A DNA stretch of 64,000 nucleotides from Plotosus lineatus. Taxonomy: Eukaryota; Chordata; Actinopteri; Siluriformes; Plotosidae. The notes under the pieces are model-generated. The model searched no databases and had not been told where the DNA came from. It saw nothing but the letters and a program-made list of their open reading frames with translations. The stretch covers positions 37,821,064 through 37,885,063 of the forward strand of contig CM045734.1 in NCBI GenBank assembly GCA_024760905.1, given 5' to 3'. Within the stretch, counting starts at the first letter, position 1. Each line of letters opens with the position of its first letter. Shown piece by piece: positions 1 to 10,461 of this stretch. Both the position numbers and the translations under genes were made by a program.

Positions 1-414
1 TACCTCATGTATTACAGTATACGTACTGGTTTTAGGAGTTATGTAAAACTTCCAATTTTGTTTTCATGCATCTATTGACACGAGTGCATTGACATGTTCT
101 ATCGAGTGCATTGATATGTTCTATCGATATGCTAGCAGGGTTAAAGACCATGTGTCAAGATAAAACTTATCTGTATAACATACTATACATCAGTAGAAAT
201 ATCATATAATCGTGAAGTCGTCGTAAAGTCGTCAATTCAGTCTTTTTAACTAATGAGTAAGAAAGTCTGTACGTACTTTTATGATCACCAACTCTTGTAT
301 TTTTGTATTTTCAAGATCATCAACTATACCTAAGATTCAGGCTCCTGAGTGACACAGTGCTTGAATCTTGGTTAGTGCATGAAGCCATTCCCATTCAGGA
401 TATGCAAACGTTTA
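1..414. other. AT-rich sequence with no recognised gene
   Basis: I see no open frame of note, splice-bounded coding block or recognisable repeat here. It ends at the left target-site duplication of the first RTE LINE copy. Confidence 0.5.
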
Positions 415-433
415 TTTAATAAACATACACATT

Positions 434-2070
434 CTTCTCCTTTCGGCTTTTCCCTTCAGGGGTTGCCACAGTGAATCATCTGCCTCCATCTCACCCTATC
501 TTTTGCATCTTCTCTTCATCTTCCCAGCACACTTCTGTCATCAGTCAATACATCTCCCTCTCTGTCGTTAATCATTCTAACTTGCTGTACGTCCTTCCCA
601 TCTCCATTTCTCTGCTGGCCCAGCCTGTATAAATCATTTTCTCCCTCTTTACTTTCCAACCGAGCATACAAGTCATCATATGCCCTCTGTTTGGCCTTTG
701 ACACCGCTACCTTTGCCTTATGCTGTGTCTCCCTGTACTCCTGTTTACTCTCTTCGGTCCTCTCAATGTCGCACTTCTTCTTAGCTAACCTGTTCCTTTG
801 TACACACTCCTGCACTTCCTCATTCCACCACCAAGTCTCCTTATCTACTTTCCTTCCAGATGACACACCAAGTACTCTCTTACCGGTCTCCCTGATCACA
901 TTAGCTGTAGTTGTCCAGTCATCTGGAAGCACTTCCTGACCACTCAAAGCCTATTTCAACTACACCTTGAAGACAACCTGACACTCTTCCTTGTTTCAGC
1001 TGCCGCCACTTTGTCTTCTGCTCTGCCTTTGCGTTCTTCACCTTCCTCCCCATCAGCGTCATCCTGCATACCACCATCTTATGCTGTTTGGCAACACTCT
1101 CACTCACTACTACTTTGCAGTCACTGACTTCCTTCAATTACATCGCCTGCACAATATGTAGTCTACCTGTGTGCTCCTACTTTTATAAATCACCCTATGC
1201 TCCTGTCTCTTCTGGAAGAAAGTATTTACCACAGCCATTTCCATTCTTTTTGCAAAATCTACCAACATCTGTCCTTTTGTGTTCCTGTCCTGAATACCAA
1301 ACCTGCCCATCACTTCCTCGTCCCCTCTGTTTCCTGCAGCAACTGTTCCATTGAAGTCTGCCCCAATGACCACTCTTTCACCTCTGGGGGTACTCTGCAT
1401 CACTTCATCTAAGTCACTCCAGAATCTCTCCTTCTCTTCTAGCTCACATGCTGCCTGTGGGCATAAGCACTAACAACACTGAACATCACGCCTTCAAATT
1501 GTAACTTGAGACTCATCACTCTGTCTGACACTTTTCAATTCTAGAACATTCCTGACAAACTCTTCCTTCAAGATGACTCCTCCTTCATTTCTCTTCCCAT
1601 CCACACCATGATAAAACAGCTTAAACCCTGCTCCTAAGCTTCTAGCTTTGCTACCTTTCCACCTGGTCTCCTGAACACACAGTATGTCCACCTTCCTCCT
1701 CTGCATCATGTCAGCCAGCTCTCTACCTTTTTCTTTCATGGTTCCAACATTCAAAGTCCCTACTTTCAGTCCTAGACTCATGCCTTTCCTCTTCTCTCTC
1801 TGCTTCCGGACACATCTCCCGCCTTTCCTTCTTTGATGTCTTCGATCAACAGTAGTCCAATTTCCTCCAGCACCCTGTTGGTTGACAGCGACAGCACTGA
1901 TGGCGGTTGTTGTTGATCCAGTTTGAAATTTGTATTTAAGGTTTGCATTTTGTATTCTGGCAAAAAATTTTCGCCGGATGCCCTTTCTGATGCAACCCTC
2001 TGCATTTATCTGGGCTTTGGACCAGTGTGAGGGAGAGACACTGGTTTGTGTGCCCACCCCCCACGGCTGC
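434..2070 (-). mobile_element. RTE/BovB-like LINE, copy 1, internally deleted
   Basis: A non-LTR retrotransposon read on the minus strand. A 19-bp target-site duplication, TTTAATAAAYATACACATT, lies at 415-433 and 2071-2089 with one mismatch, so the insertion ends are known. The 5' half encodes an apurinic-like endonuclease: 'VGTLNVGTM', then 'DILCVQETRWKG', then 'VIGADFNG'. A linker region follows. The reading frame is broken into at least three pieces (about 1494-2057, 1134-1403 and 516-947). At about 530 the coding sequence jumps straight to the 3' tail, which contains GTCGCCACAG-like sequence read in reverse. The whole reverse transcriptase is therefore missing. The copy is dead but has kept its 5' end. 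Confidence 0.88.
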
Positions 2071-2393
2071 TTTAATAAATATACACATTAACTCGGATAA
2101 AAAGAAAATCCGCTTTCTGATCAGCAGCTGCACCTGGATTCTTTTTTTTTTTTTTTTTTTGGGTGGGTGATGACCAGTCTCAAAACCTTGGAAAATGCTT
2201 TTGTAAAGATTTTTTTAAACAGGCCTGCCGTTCTATTTATGGGTTTCCGATGACATCATGCACCTCGTATAATTCTTGTGCCTGCCATCCAGCCGAATGT
2301 TTTGAACTATAAACGAACAGCAGCTATTGTACATAAATGTGTGGTATGAGGCTGTACAAACTGTGCCAGTCCTGTCAAAAATAGAGGCCCTAT

Positions 2394-2951
2394 TACAGTG
2401 CTTCTATGTAGGGGGGGATGCCGGGGGGGGGCGCGTATGACCCTGGGGAACATTGCTTTTCTGGAATTTGGATTGCATTTCCACTCCACTTGTTGGTAGT
2501 GGCACTCTCAGTGTCGCAATATGGTGTAATGTTTTTTTGCACAAGCAAACGATATGAAGTGCAGTAAACAACCCCTCAAGAAACAACACCGAAAAATTTC
2601 TAACCGAAACGACGAGAAATGTGGAGCGAGATGGAGATATTGAGACATAAATAAGTTGAATGAGTTTAAAGAAGGATGTTTTTTCATTTCAGGGACATTG
2701 GTGCACTTTAAGTCTTTTTAATTGCAGATTAAAAAATTATGTTAATGAAGTTTTTCTTTATTGTAAGTTGAACTATATTTATTTCTTTTTTTGGTTTTAA
2801 TGTTAATGAAGATGCAATGTTATGCAGAGGTGTACTAATAACAATTTTATAGACAAATAATACTATTTGTAGTCACTTGCAGGGCAGTGTGGGGGGATTT
2901 TAAGTGTTATTTTTGTTCTGGGGGGGCACAGAAAAAATTGAGAAGTTCCAA
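2394..2951. mobile_element. hAT-type MITE of about 560 bp, family member A
   Basis: The ends read CAGTGCTTCTATG and, in reverse, GAGAAGTTCC. These are degraded forms of the CAGTGCTTCTCAA termini seen intact in the copy at 45910-46467. The interior shares long similarity with that copy and with 54998-55602: 'ggtgcactttaa', 'tttttctttattgtaagttg' and 'aataatactattt'. No transposase is present. It is probably a non-autonomous hAT element. Confidence 0.7.
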
Positions 2952-2959
2952 TTAATGCC

Positions 2960-3325
2960 AAATAATGTTCATTCATTTTCTGAACCACTTAATCCTAATT
3001 AGGGTCACACGGAGGTTGGTGCCCATCTCAGCCAACTCTGGGAAAGGGAAGAGTATGCCCTGGACAGCTCGCCAGGCCATCGCATGGCAGACACATGCTA
3101 ACGGCTATGCAGCCTACTCTTGTCGAAAGTCAGCAATGTTTTTTTTTTTTTTTATTTTTTTTTTTTTTTATATGCCTCACACCATAGACAGTGAGTGACA
3201 TGGCCAGCCTTTGATAACCCAGTTAGCAGCATTGGGGGGGACAGTGACAACCTGTGGAGAGGGGCTTGAACCCCCAATCTTGGGATCAGTGATCCAGCAC
3301 CTTACCACCAGGCCACCACTGCTCA
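2960..3325 (-). mobile_element. Composite tRNA-derived SINE variant
   Basis: In reverse orientation it has a tRNA-like head ending at 'ggccaccactg', a body containing the 'catagacagtgag' segment, and a different tail, 'ttctgaaccacttaatcc'. The same variant tail recurs near 24470, 31400 and 41330. The body is shared with the main SINE family of this window. Confidence 0.65.
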
Positions 3326-3725
3326 CCAAATAATGTCACCTTGTGAATAAGAATGAAGAGCGTGATTATTTTTTTTATTTTTTAACTACAACAAATACCA
3401 GTAGCACCAACATTTCCACAAAATGCTTTACTTTTATTTTTAATCGCATTTCTAGCTTCATTTAACTGTCTAAAATGGATTCAGACCTAGATCTTCCAGC
3501 CATTTGTTGACTGTGATATCCATTCTCCAAATAAATGGCGAAGAAAACTGACACTAATAAAATCTTCAGAAATAAAGCATTGAATATGGATGACCTCAGT
3601 GGATTCTGTCAGCAGACACTTGAAGTGTATACAACACTTTTGTTGGGGGGGCCTGAGGTATCAGTCACTTTAAGTTTTTGCACAAGTTTGATTTTTGGTA
3701 CCAGGTTGAAGCTTATGGTCTAAGT

Positions 3726-4264
3726 CAGTGTTTCCCATCCTTTTTGGGCCAAGGCACACCTTTTACATTAGAAAAATCACGAGGCACACCACAGAACAAA
3801 AATGATACTGCCCTCTAGCAGAGCAGCACTGTTACTACACGCTAAGTCTGTCTTCCTTTCGGCTTTTTCCCTTTTACTCGGGAGTCGCCACAGCGAATCA
3901 TCTGATTCGCACGGTTGATTTTGGCAGAGGTTTTTACGTCAGATGCCCTTCCTGTCACAACCCTTTTTAGCAAGGGACAGAAACACGCTGACGACTTTGC
4001 AGCTACTCTTTACGAAAGTCAGCAATGGTTCTTCTACATGCCTCTCACCATAGACAGTGAGAGACATGGCCCGCCTTTGATAACCCAGTTAGCTGCACTG
4101 GGGGGGGACAGTGACAACCTTGTGGCGAGTGGGACTTGAACCCCCAACCTTTGGATCAGTGATCCAGCGCCCTATACCGCTAGTGAAATTGGTTAATCTT
4201 CCGCGGCACACCTGATTTCTCACGGCACACTAATGTGCCGCGGAACAGGGGTTGGGAAACACTG
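3726..4264. mobile_element. hAT non-autonomous element with exact 8-bp TSD
   Basis: It begins CAGTGTTTCCCATCC and ends GGTTGGGAAACACTG. It is flanked by the exact duplication GTCTAAGT at 3718-3725 and 4265-4272. Eight-bp duplications and CAG...CTG termini are hallmarks of hAT elements. It sits inside the left TIR of the larger transposon and is itself interrupted by a SINE at about 3852-4185. Confidence 0.9.
3852..4185 (-). mobile_element. Composite tRNA/RTE-tailed SINE
   Basis: In reverse orientation it runs from a tRNA-like head (B-box-like 'gttcaagtccc' near 4135) through 'catagacagtgagagacatgg' to a tail of CGAATCATCTG plus 'gagtcgccacagcgaatc' and 'ctttcggc'. It is a member of the main SINE family of the window, nested within the hAT element. 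Confidence 0.8.
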
Positions 4265-4683
4265 GTCTAAGTAACAATTTTCGTCCGAGTGGACAAAGAT
4301 CACATGAAGTCTTCATACATTCCCGCCATTTTCCAAGATGGCCTCCATCAAAATCTAATAACGTCAATATCCCGGAAACTATTCAACTGAGAAACATGAA
4401 TTTGGTGTTTATACCTAGGTTTTCATAGTCAAGGAATCCGATAAAACCATTTCTGACTCCATCAGAGTATTCATTTGTGCCGATATGGTAAATTGCACAA
4501 CAAACATTATACAATGTAGCAGAATTATGCATGTTAACAATTGAACACATCCTAACATAAATTCTATAAAATAACATGAATATAAACCAAACAGTCTATT
4601 TTCATTGTTCTTAATGATATTTCATTCATTAGGTAAGTGCAACTAAAAAAATCATTACGCATTCTCACTACAATCATGGTCAT

Positions 4684-6199
4684 TTAATTAGGACATTTGC
4701 ACTTGCATAAGCGTGAGCACTTCAAGTCAGACATTTTGCACTTGCATGACGAGCAGGGTTTTGTGCACGCGTCCATTTCGGGGTGAAGCCCTCTCAACAT
4801 CACCAGAAAACTATCTTCTCCAAAGAGTTCAGGAAAGGTCCATTGCATTTTCTTGGCAATATCAAAGAGTGGCTGGTCCACTACCATGATTGGGATATGC
4901 TGTCAGTTGAGGAACTCGGTTGTTTTCTTGACCAGGTACATTCCATGTCGAGTCATTTTTGGTGTAACTGCTTTGTCACGGAATAGTGGTGACATGGCTT
5001 CAATATATTTCTCTATTGATCCCACAGCATCTGATCGAGAAGCATGATATTCCGACCACATAATTAGACGATCAGTTTCACTTTCAAAAACCATTTGCAT
5101 ATTTTCCCGCACCGTTTTCATCCAGGCCTTTTCATGTTATTCCTCCATGTCAAATGACACCATGGACTGTGGCTGCAGGTCTTTCACAGGAGGTTGGGTG
5201 ACAAGATTCCGGCTCATAGGTGGAACAAATGTGTACAGAGGAGGCAGAATTGATCCCTTGATTGACGCTGGTCAATGGAAGTTGATTTCTATAGGTTATT
5301 GGTCCAGCCCTGGGTTTTCTACTGACGGAAACTGAAACATGGAGATACCTGTTCCATGGAAAGAGGATGTGGCTGTTCTGGATGTTGGATTGTGATCTCG
5401 ATTGTCAAGTGCTGCAACCGTAAAAGTCTTATGATGCAGGTTGCTAGGACAGATTATATCAGCATTGGCAGGTGCACTTTCAGCAGTAGCTTGTGCTTAG
5501 CTAATTTCAATGGTAAGCACTCTCTTATGACACGCTAAGGCAACTGATGCTACTGATGTCGCAGTTCTATCTTGTTTCTTGCTCCTTGTTTGGAAATGCA
5601 GTTGTAAGGCCAAATACACTGCAAGAGGAGACGCACATCTCCAGTTTGCAGGAAGAGAAGTGATGTTCAACATGGTCAGTTGACTCGTGACGAGAACTGC
5701 CCTGGAATTGTCTTCCATAGAAGATGATTTCGGACCATGAAGCATCAATTTCTTGACTGACGAATTGTAGTAACTCATTTTCTACTGTGATTTCAGTGTC
5801 TTGGGTGACTTGACCTTGTTTTGTGCTCATTAGCATTTCATTATGCCAACGGTTGAATTTAGTGTAACAATTTCGATGGTACTTAGCTTCAATAGCTACC
5901 AGATCTCCTTCTGCAAGTCATGCTACAATGCAATCCTCTCCCAATGAAACATCTTTTTCATGGATGTCCTCGATGAATGAAACTTTTTGGAATGAATGGT
6001 CATCTTTACTCATTGTTTCATTACAGAAGAGACATAAATTTTGATTAGTTTCTGTGCTAGATATTCTTGGTCGTTTTCGTAGAAGTTGAATGTTTCTAGA
6101 TTGAATAGTTTCCAAGATATGGACGTTATTAGATTTTGATGGTGGCCATCTTTGGAAAATGGTGGGAATATATGAAAACTCCATGTGATCTTTGTCCAC
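4684..6199 (-). pseudogene. Broken transposon gene with CxxC/HxxxxC and Cys-rich tail
   Basis: Minus-strand fragments in shifting frames, from N- to C-terminus. A C-x-x-C motif in 'LCLFCNETMSKDD' (about 6035) is followed by 'EGDLVAIEAKYHRNCYTKF' (about 5850-5910). Further on are 'MTRHGMYLVKKTTEFLN' (about 4905-4955), 'VVDQPLFDIAKKMQWTFPE' and 'FGEDSFLVMLRGLHPEM' (about 4790-4890). The end is a Cys-rich tail with repeated C-K-C (4684-4760). I recognise this layout from uncharacterised multi-copy predicted proteins in fish and invertebrates, without an agreed function. The join from 'GLHPEM' to the Cys-rich tail is probably an internal deletion. Stops and frame changes make it non-functional. 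Confidence 0.62.
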
Positions 6200-6237
6200 T
6201 CAGACCAAATTTGTTACTTATACCCTAAGCTTCAACC

Positions 6238-6560
6238 CTAGGTGGGGCCGGTGGTGTAGTGGTTAGGGTGCTGTGCTCATGATCGGGAGGTTGTGAGTTC
6301 GAATCCCACTGAGACCCTCACTATGCCAAGACCCCTGGGCAAGGTCTCAACCACAAGTGTGCCTCTGTTCACCCAGCAGTATAAATGGGTACCAGTAAAA
6401 ATATACTGGGAAGGTAACCTGCGCTGGACTAGCGTCCCATCCAGGGGGAGTTCAACTCCTGGTTGCTTCATGCTACAGAAACCAGGGATAAGCACTGGAC
6501 TGATGAGCCACTAGGCTCGGGTGTAACCCCCCCCCCAAAAAAAAAAAAAAAACAAAACCC
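6238..6560 (+). mobile_element. tRNA-derived SINE with A-tail
   Basis: The head 'ggtggtgtagtggttagggt' looks like an A box, and 'gagttcgaatccc' is a good B box. The element ends in a C-run and a long A-run. An 11-bp duplication, AAGCTTCAACC, flanks it at 6227-6237 and 6561-6571. This is a different family from the RTE-tailed SINEs. It interrupts the right TIR of the 3.6-6.6 kb transposon. Confidence 0.85.
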
Positions 6561-6757
6561 AAGCTTCAACCTAATACCAAAAACTAAACTACTGCAAAAA
6601 CTTGAAGTGAAAATGAAAATTTGCTCATGGTGGGAACCCCACTATTTACAGGGAGTTGGAGAGTTGAGACTTTATTTAAACTTCTTTAAACCAGAAAAGA
6701 CTTTTATTATCGATGTTACAAATAATAAAACTAAAATTACAGTACACAACCACCTTC

Positions 6758-7086
6758 TTCTCCTTTCGGCTTTTTCTTTTTTCCCCAAGGGTCGCCACAG
6801 CGAATCATCCGATTTGCATTTTTGATTTGGTAGAAGTTTTTATGTCGGATGCCCTTCCTGACACAACCATTTAGCAAAGGGCAGAAACATGCTGATGGCT
6901 ATGCAGCTACTCTTTACAAAAGTCAGCAATGGTTCTTTTAAGTACCTCTCATCATAGACAGTGAGAGACATGGCCATTTAAATACCTCTCATCATAGACA
7001 GTGACAACCTTGTGGAGAGTGGGACTCGAACCCCCAACCTTAGGATTAGTGATCCAGTGCCCTTTACCACCAGGCCACCACTGCGC
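6758..7086 (-). mobile_element. Composite tRNA/RTE-tailed SINE
   Basis: Reverse-oriented member of the main SINE family: the tail 'cctttcggctttttc' is on the left and the tRNA-like head with 'gactcgaacccccaacctta' on the right. Part of the body is disturbed around 6930-6990, where the 'catagacagtgag' segment is partly duplicated. Confidence 0.8.
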
Positions 7087-7161
7087 TAAAACTAGAATTA
7101 TACAATAAGATATGACAATAGAAAACCAAAACCATACTTCTTTTACTTTCGGCTGCTCCCT

Positions 7162-7934
7162 TCAGGGGTCGCCACAGCAAATCATCCGCCTCCATCTCAC
7201 CCTGTCCTCTGCATCTTCTTTTCTGACTCCAACGACCTTCATGTCTTCCTTCACCACATCCATAAATTTCTTCTTTAGTCTTCCTCGAGGCCTTCTGCCT
7301 GGTTGTTCCAACCTCAGCATCCTACTGCCAATATACTCACTATCCCTCCTCTGTACATGTCCAAACCATCTCAATCTAGCCTCTCTGACTTTGTCTCCAA
7401 AACATCTTACATGGGCTGTCCCTCTGATGTACTCATTTCTGATCCTATCCATCCTCGTTACTCCCAGAGAGAACCTCAACAATTTCATCTCCACTACCTC
7501 CAGCTCTGCCTCCTGCCTTTTCCTCAGCGCCACTGTTTCTAAGCCATACAACATCGCTGGCCTCACCACCGTCTTGTACACGTTTCCCTTCATTCTTACT
7601 GACACTCTCCTATCGCACATCACACCAGATACTTTTCTCCAATCATTCCAGCCTGCCTGCACACGCTTCTTCACCTCTTTTCCACACTCTCCATTGCTCT
7701 GGATTGTTGAGCCTAAGTACTTAAAATCCTCCACCTTCGTTATCTCTGCTCCCTGTAACATCACCGTTCCTCCTGGGTCCTTCTTATTCACACACATGTA
7801 TTCTGATTTTCTGAGGCTAACCTTCATTCCTCTCCTTTCCAGGGCATACCTCCACCTCTCTAGATTTTCCTGCACTTGTTCTCTGCTCTCACTACAGATC
7901 ACAATGTCATCTGCAAACATCATAGTCCATGGAG
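7162..7934 (-). pseudogene. RTE LINE reverse transcriptase, C-terminal half
   Basis: Encodes the F-A-D-D catalytic box ('MMFADDIVICSE'), then 'EDFKYLGSTIQSNGE', then 'PAMLYGLETVAL', and the thumb/C-terminal region 'RLRWFGHVQRRDSEYI'. The end is rich in Arg. It was cut from its N-terminal part by the nested insertion beginning at 7935. The frame is open over the whole stretch, so this half is better preserved than the rest. Confidence 0.88.
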
Positions 7935-9107
7935 ATATCAATTACCCAAACTTAAATCAAAGAGACATCCTATATACCAACTAGCATTTTCCTTTTAAAT
8001 AAGTAGCCTCCACCTTTAGTCTCTTTTATATTGTTACATTTTGCACCACTGTTTTTATCTGTTGCGTTATCTAATTTAAAAACTCAGTTTTATGTCTTAA
8101 GTCGTTACATGTCCGTTTAACTTACAGTATTCTTTAAAGTACAGTGATACCTCTGCTCACGAACATAATTGGTTCCCAGAAAGTGTTTGTGAGGCGAAAA
8201 GTTCGTCTTCCGAACATTTATTTCCCATAAGAAACCATTAAAATGAGAATAATCCGTTCCCAGGTCCCCATAAAACACAATTTTCTACTAAATAAGCCTT
8301 AAAACTACACAAAAATATACCTTATTTTATGTATAATAAATGTCTATTGTATTGTAATTAAAGAAATAAACTGTACTGTATAATAAAGTCGTTTTATTTA
8401 CCCTTGTGATGGTAGTTGATGGCTTAATGGAATTGAGTGGGAGGGAGGGAGGGAGGGACTTACTGTTTGGAAAGAGTGTTTGGAAACACGCATAGCCACA
8501 CACGCACCCTTAATAGCTTCCTTGTTCTTAAGGATGGTGGTAGACTTAGCGTACTGGTACTGGGACGCTGAGTCACACAAACGCACACCTCGTTCGTGTT
8601 TTTCAATGATCTCCGCCTGTGGTGGGGTCTTTTTCGGTCCCATAATAGCAAAAGTACACTCAATATGGTCCAAAATGTCTATCAAACACAAACCACTTCC
8701 GCATTCAAAGAAAGGGGTGTGACGAACTGTGACGCCGTGAGCGTGCGTCAGCTTCTCGTGGCCGCCACCGTGGCGCTGTTCGACCGCGTGGTTTGATTCG
8801 GCCGCCGAAAACTAGTTCGTCAGCAGAGACAATATGCTCGCAAATTTAATGTTCTTGAGGCGAAAAGTTCGTGAGCTTAAGCGTTCGTCAGCGGAGGTTT
8901 TACTGTATTTTTAAATTTTATTTTTGAAATTTTAGTGCTAGTTTCTTACATTGCACCTTAAGATATTTAATATTTAATGTTATATATGTATTATGTCTTC
9001 ATGTTTGTAATATGTTCTTATGTATGTATGTTTTATGGAGCCTGTGTACGTGCAAGACAAATTCCCTCCTCGGGCAATAAAGTATTGTCATTGTCATTGT
9101 CATTGTC
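7935..9107 (+). mobile_element. 5'-truncated LINE 3' end inserted in RTE copy 2
   Basis: The segment ends in 'gggcaataaagtattgtc' followed by reiterated 'attgtc', which is typical of the 3' tails of L2/CR1-like fish LINEs. It replaces nothing in the host LINE: the coding sequence resumes on the other side. It is itself interrupted by a TA-flanked Tigger-type element at 8142-8905. The clade assignment is inferred from the tail only. Confidence 0.62.
8142..8905 (-). mobile_element. Tigger-type non-autonomous element, copy 1
   Basis: The TIRs are CAGTGATACCTCTGCTCACG and, in reverse, CAGTAAAACCTCCGCTGACG, with TA on both sides (8140-8141 and 8906-8907). The interior still encodes the first part of a Tigger transposase on the minus strand ('[20 protein letters not shown]', about 8450-8653). 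This then runs into a GGGA repeat, and the rest of the transposase is gone. A second copy lies in reverse orientation at 46497-47279. Confidence 0.85.
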
Positions 9108-9626
9108 GAGATTCTTGTCTCACCTCGTCTGTCAGTCTGTCCATCACCATAGCAAACAAGAAGGGGCTCAGAGCTGACCCTTGATGCAGTCCCACCTCCA
9201 CCATGAATTCGTCGGTCACACCGACAGCACACCTCACCACTGTCTTACATCTCTCATACATGTCCTGCACCACTCTAACATACTTCTCTGCCACTCCAGA
9301 CTTCCTCATGCAATACCACAGTTCTTCTCTCAGCACCCTGTCATATGCTTTTTCCAGATCCACAGAGGCACAATGCAGCTCCCTCTGTACTTCTCTATTA
9401 ACATCCTCAAAGCAAACATTGCATCTGTGGTGCTCTTTCTTGGCATGAAACCAAACTGTTGTTCACAAATGCTGACCTCTGCCCTTAGTCTAGCTTCCAC
9501 TATTCTTTCCCATAACTTCATCGTATGGCTCATCAACTTTATCCCTCTGTAGTTGCCGCAACTCTGCACGTCTCCCTTGTTCTTAAAAATGGGCACCAGC
9601 ACACTTCTCCTCCGGCATCTGCTCAC
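9108..9626 (-). pseudogene. RTE LINE reverse transcriptase, central part
   Basis: Frames at 9330-9626 and 9100-9363 encode 'VLVPIFKNKGDVQSCGNYRG', 'FGFMPRKSTTDAMFALR', 'LEKAYDRV' and 'GLHQGSALSPFLFAMVMDRL'. These are the template-grip and palm motifs of RTE-clade reverse transcriptases. A frame change near 9350 separates the two pieces. Confidence 0.85.
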
Positions 9627-10455
9627 TCTCGAGGACCTTGTTGAATGTTCTTGTCAGAAAATCTACTGCTACCTCTCCAAGACACTTCCATACATCCACA
9701 GGTATATCATCAGGACCAACTGCTTTTCCATTCTTCATCCTCTTCAATGCCCTTCTCACTTCACCCTTACTGATCTTTGCTACATCCTGCTCCTCAATGG
9801 TCACCTCTTCTACTCTTTTCTCTCTCTCATTTTCCTCATTCATCAGCTCTTCGAAGTACTCTTTCCATCTACCCAGCACACTTCTGTCATCAGTCAATAC
9901 AGTTCCCTCTCTGTCCTTTATCAATCTAACTTGCTGCACGTCCTTCTCATCTCTATTTCTCTGCTGTGCCAACCTGTATAGATCATTTTCTCCCTCTTTA
10001 CTGTCCAACCTATCATACAAGTCATCATATGCCCTCTGTTTGGCCTTAGCCACTGCTACTTTCGCCTTACGCTGTGTCTCCCTGTACTCCTGTTTACTCT
10101 CTTCGGTCCTCTCTGTGTCCCACTTTTTCTTAGCTAACCTCTTCCTTTGTACACACTCCTGCACTTCCTCATTCCACCACCAAGTTTCCTTATCTACTTT
10201 CCTTCCAGAGGACACACCAAGTACTCTCCTACCTGTGTCCCTGATCACATTTGCTGTGGTTGTCCAGTCATTTGGAAGCAGTTCCTGGCCACCCAAAGCC
10301 TGTTTCAACTCCTCTTTGAAGATAACACGACCCTCTTCTTTTTTCAACTTCCACCACTTTGTCTTCTGCTCTGCCTTTGCCTTCTTCACCTTCCTCACCA
10401 TCAGCGTCATCCTGCACACCACCATCCTATGCTGTTTGGCAACGCTCTCACCCAC
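9583..10455 (-). pseudogene. RTE LINE linker between endonuclease and reverse transcriptase
   Basis: A 290-residue open frame, rich in Lys, Arg and Glu. It contains 'ETWWWNEEVQECVQRKRLAK', 'AKAKQRAYDDLYDRLDSKEG' and 'RRALKRMKNGKAVGPDDIPV', the conserved entry to the reverse transcriptase. The homologous segment in copy 1 lies at 516-947. Confidence 0.85.
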
Positions 10456-10461
10456 TACTAC

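Larger units (their letters stand above)
3640..6620 (-). mobile_element. DNA transposon with long terminal inverted repeats
   Basis: The two ends match in reverse complement over about 190 bp once later insertions are removed. The left TIR (about 3660-4398) contains CACTTTAAGTTTTTGCA, 'aggttgaagctta', 'gtggacaaagatcacatg' and 'aaaatctaataacgtc'. The right TIR (about 6091-6620) contains the same segments in reverse. A hAT element (3726-4264) interrupts the left TIR and a SINE (6238-6560) interrupts the right. The interior carries a broken minus-strand gene. The exact termini and target duplication are not clear, so the superfamily is left unassigned. Confidence 0.78.

Noticed and set aside
6280..6310. 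tRNA-like A and B boxes that could be read as functional tRNA genes (also at 24180, 32770, 39200 and others)
   Set aside because: No acceptor-stem pairing or clean cloverleaf. All are followed by SINE bodies, tails and target duplications.
7112..7984. 290-codon plus-strand frame opposite the RTE reverse transcriptase
   Set aside because: It is the antisense of a well-recognised reverse transcriptase frame. The Ser/Leu/Pro-rich text has no motif.
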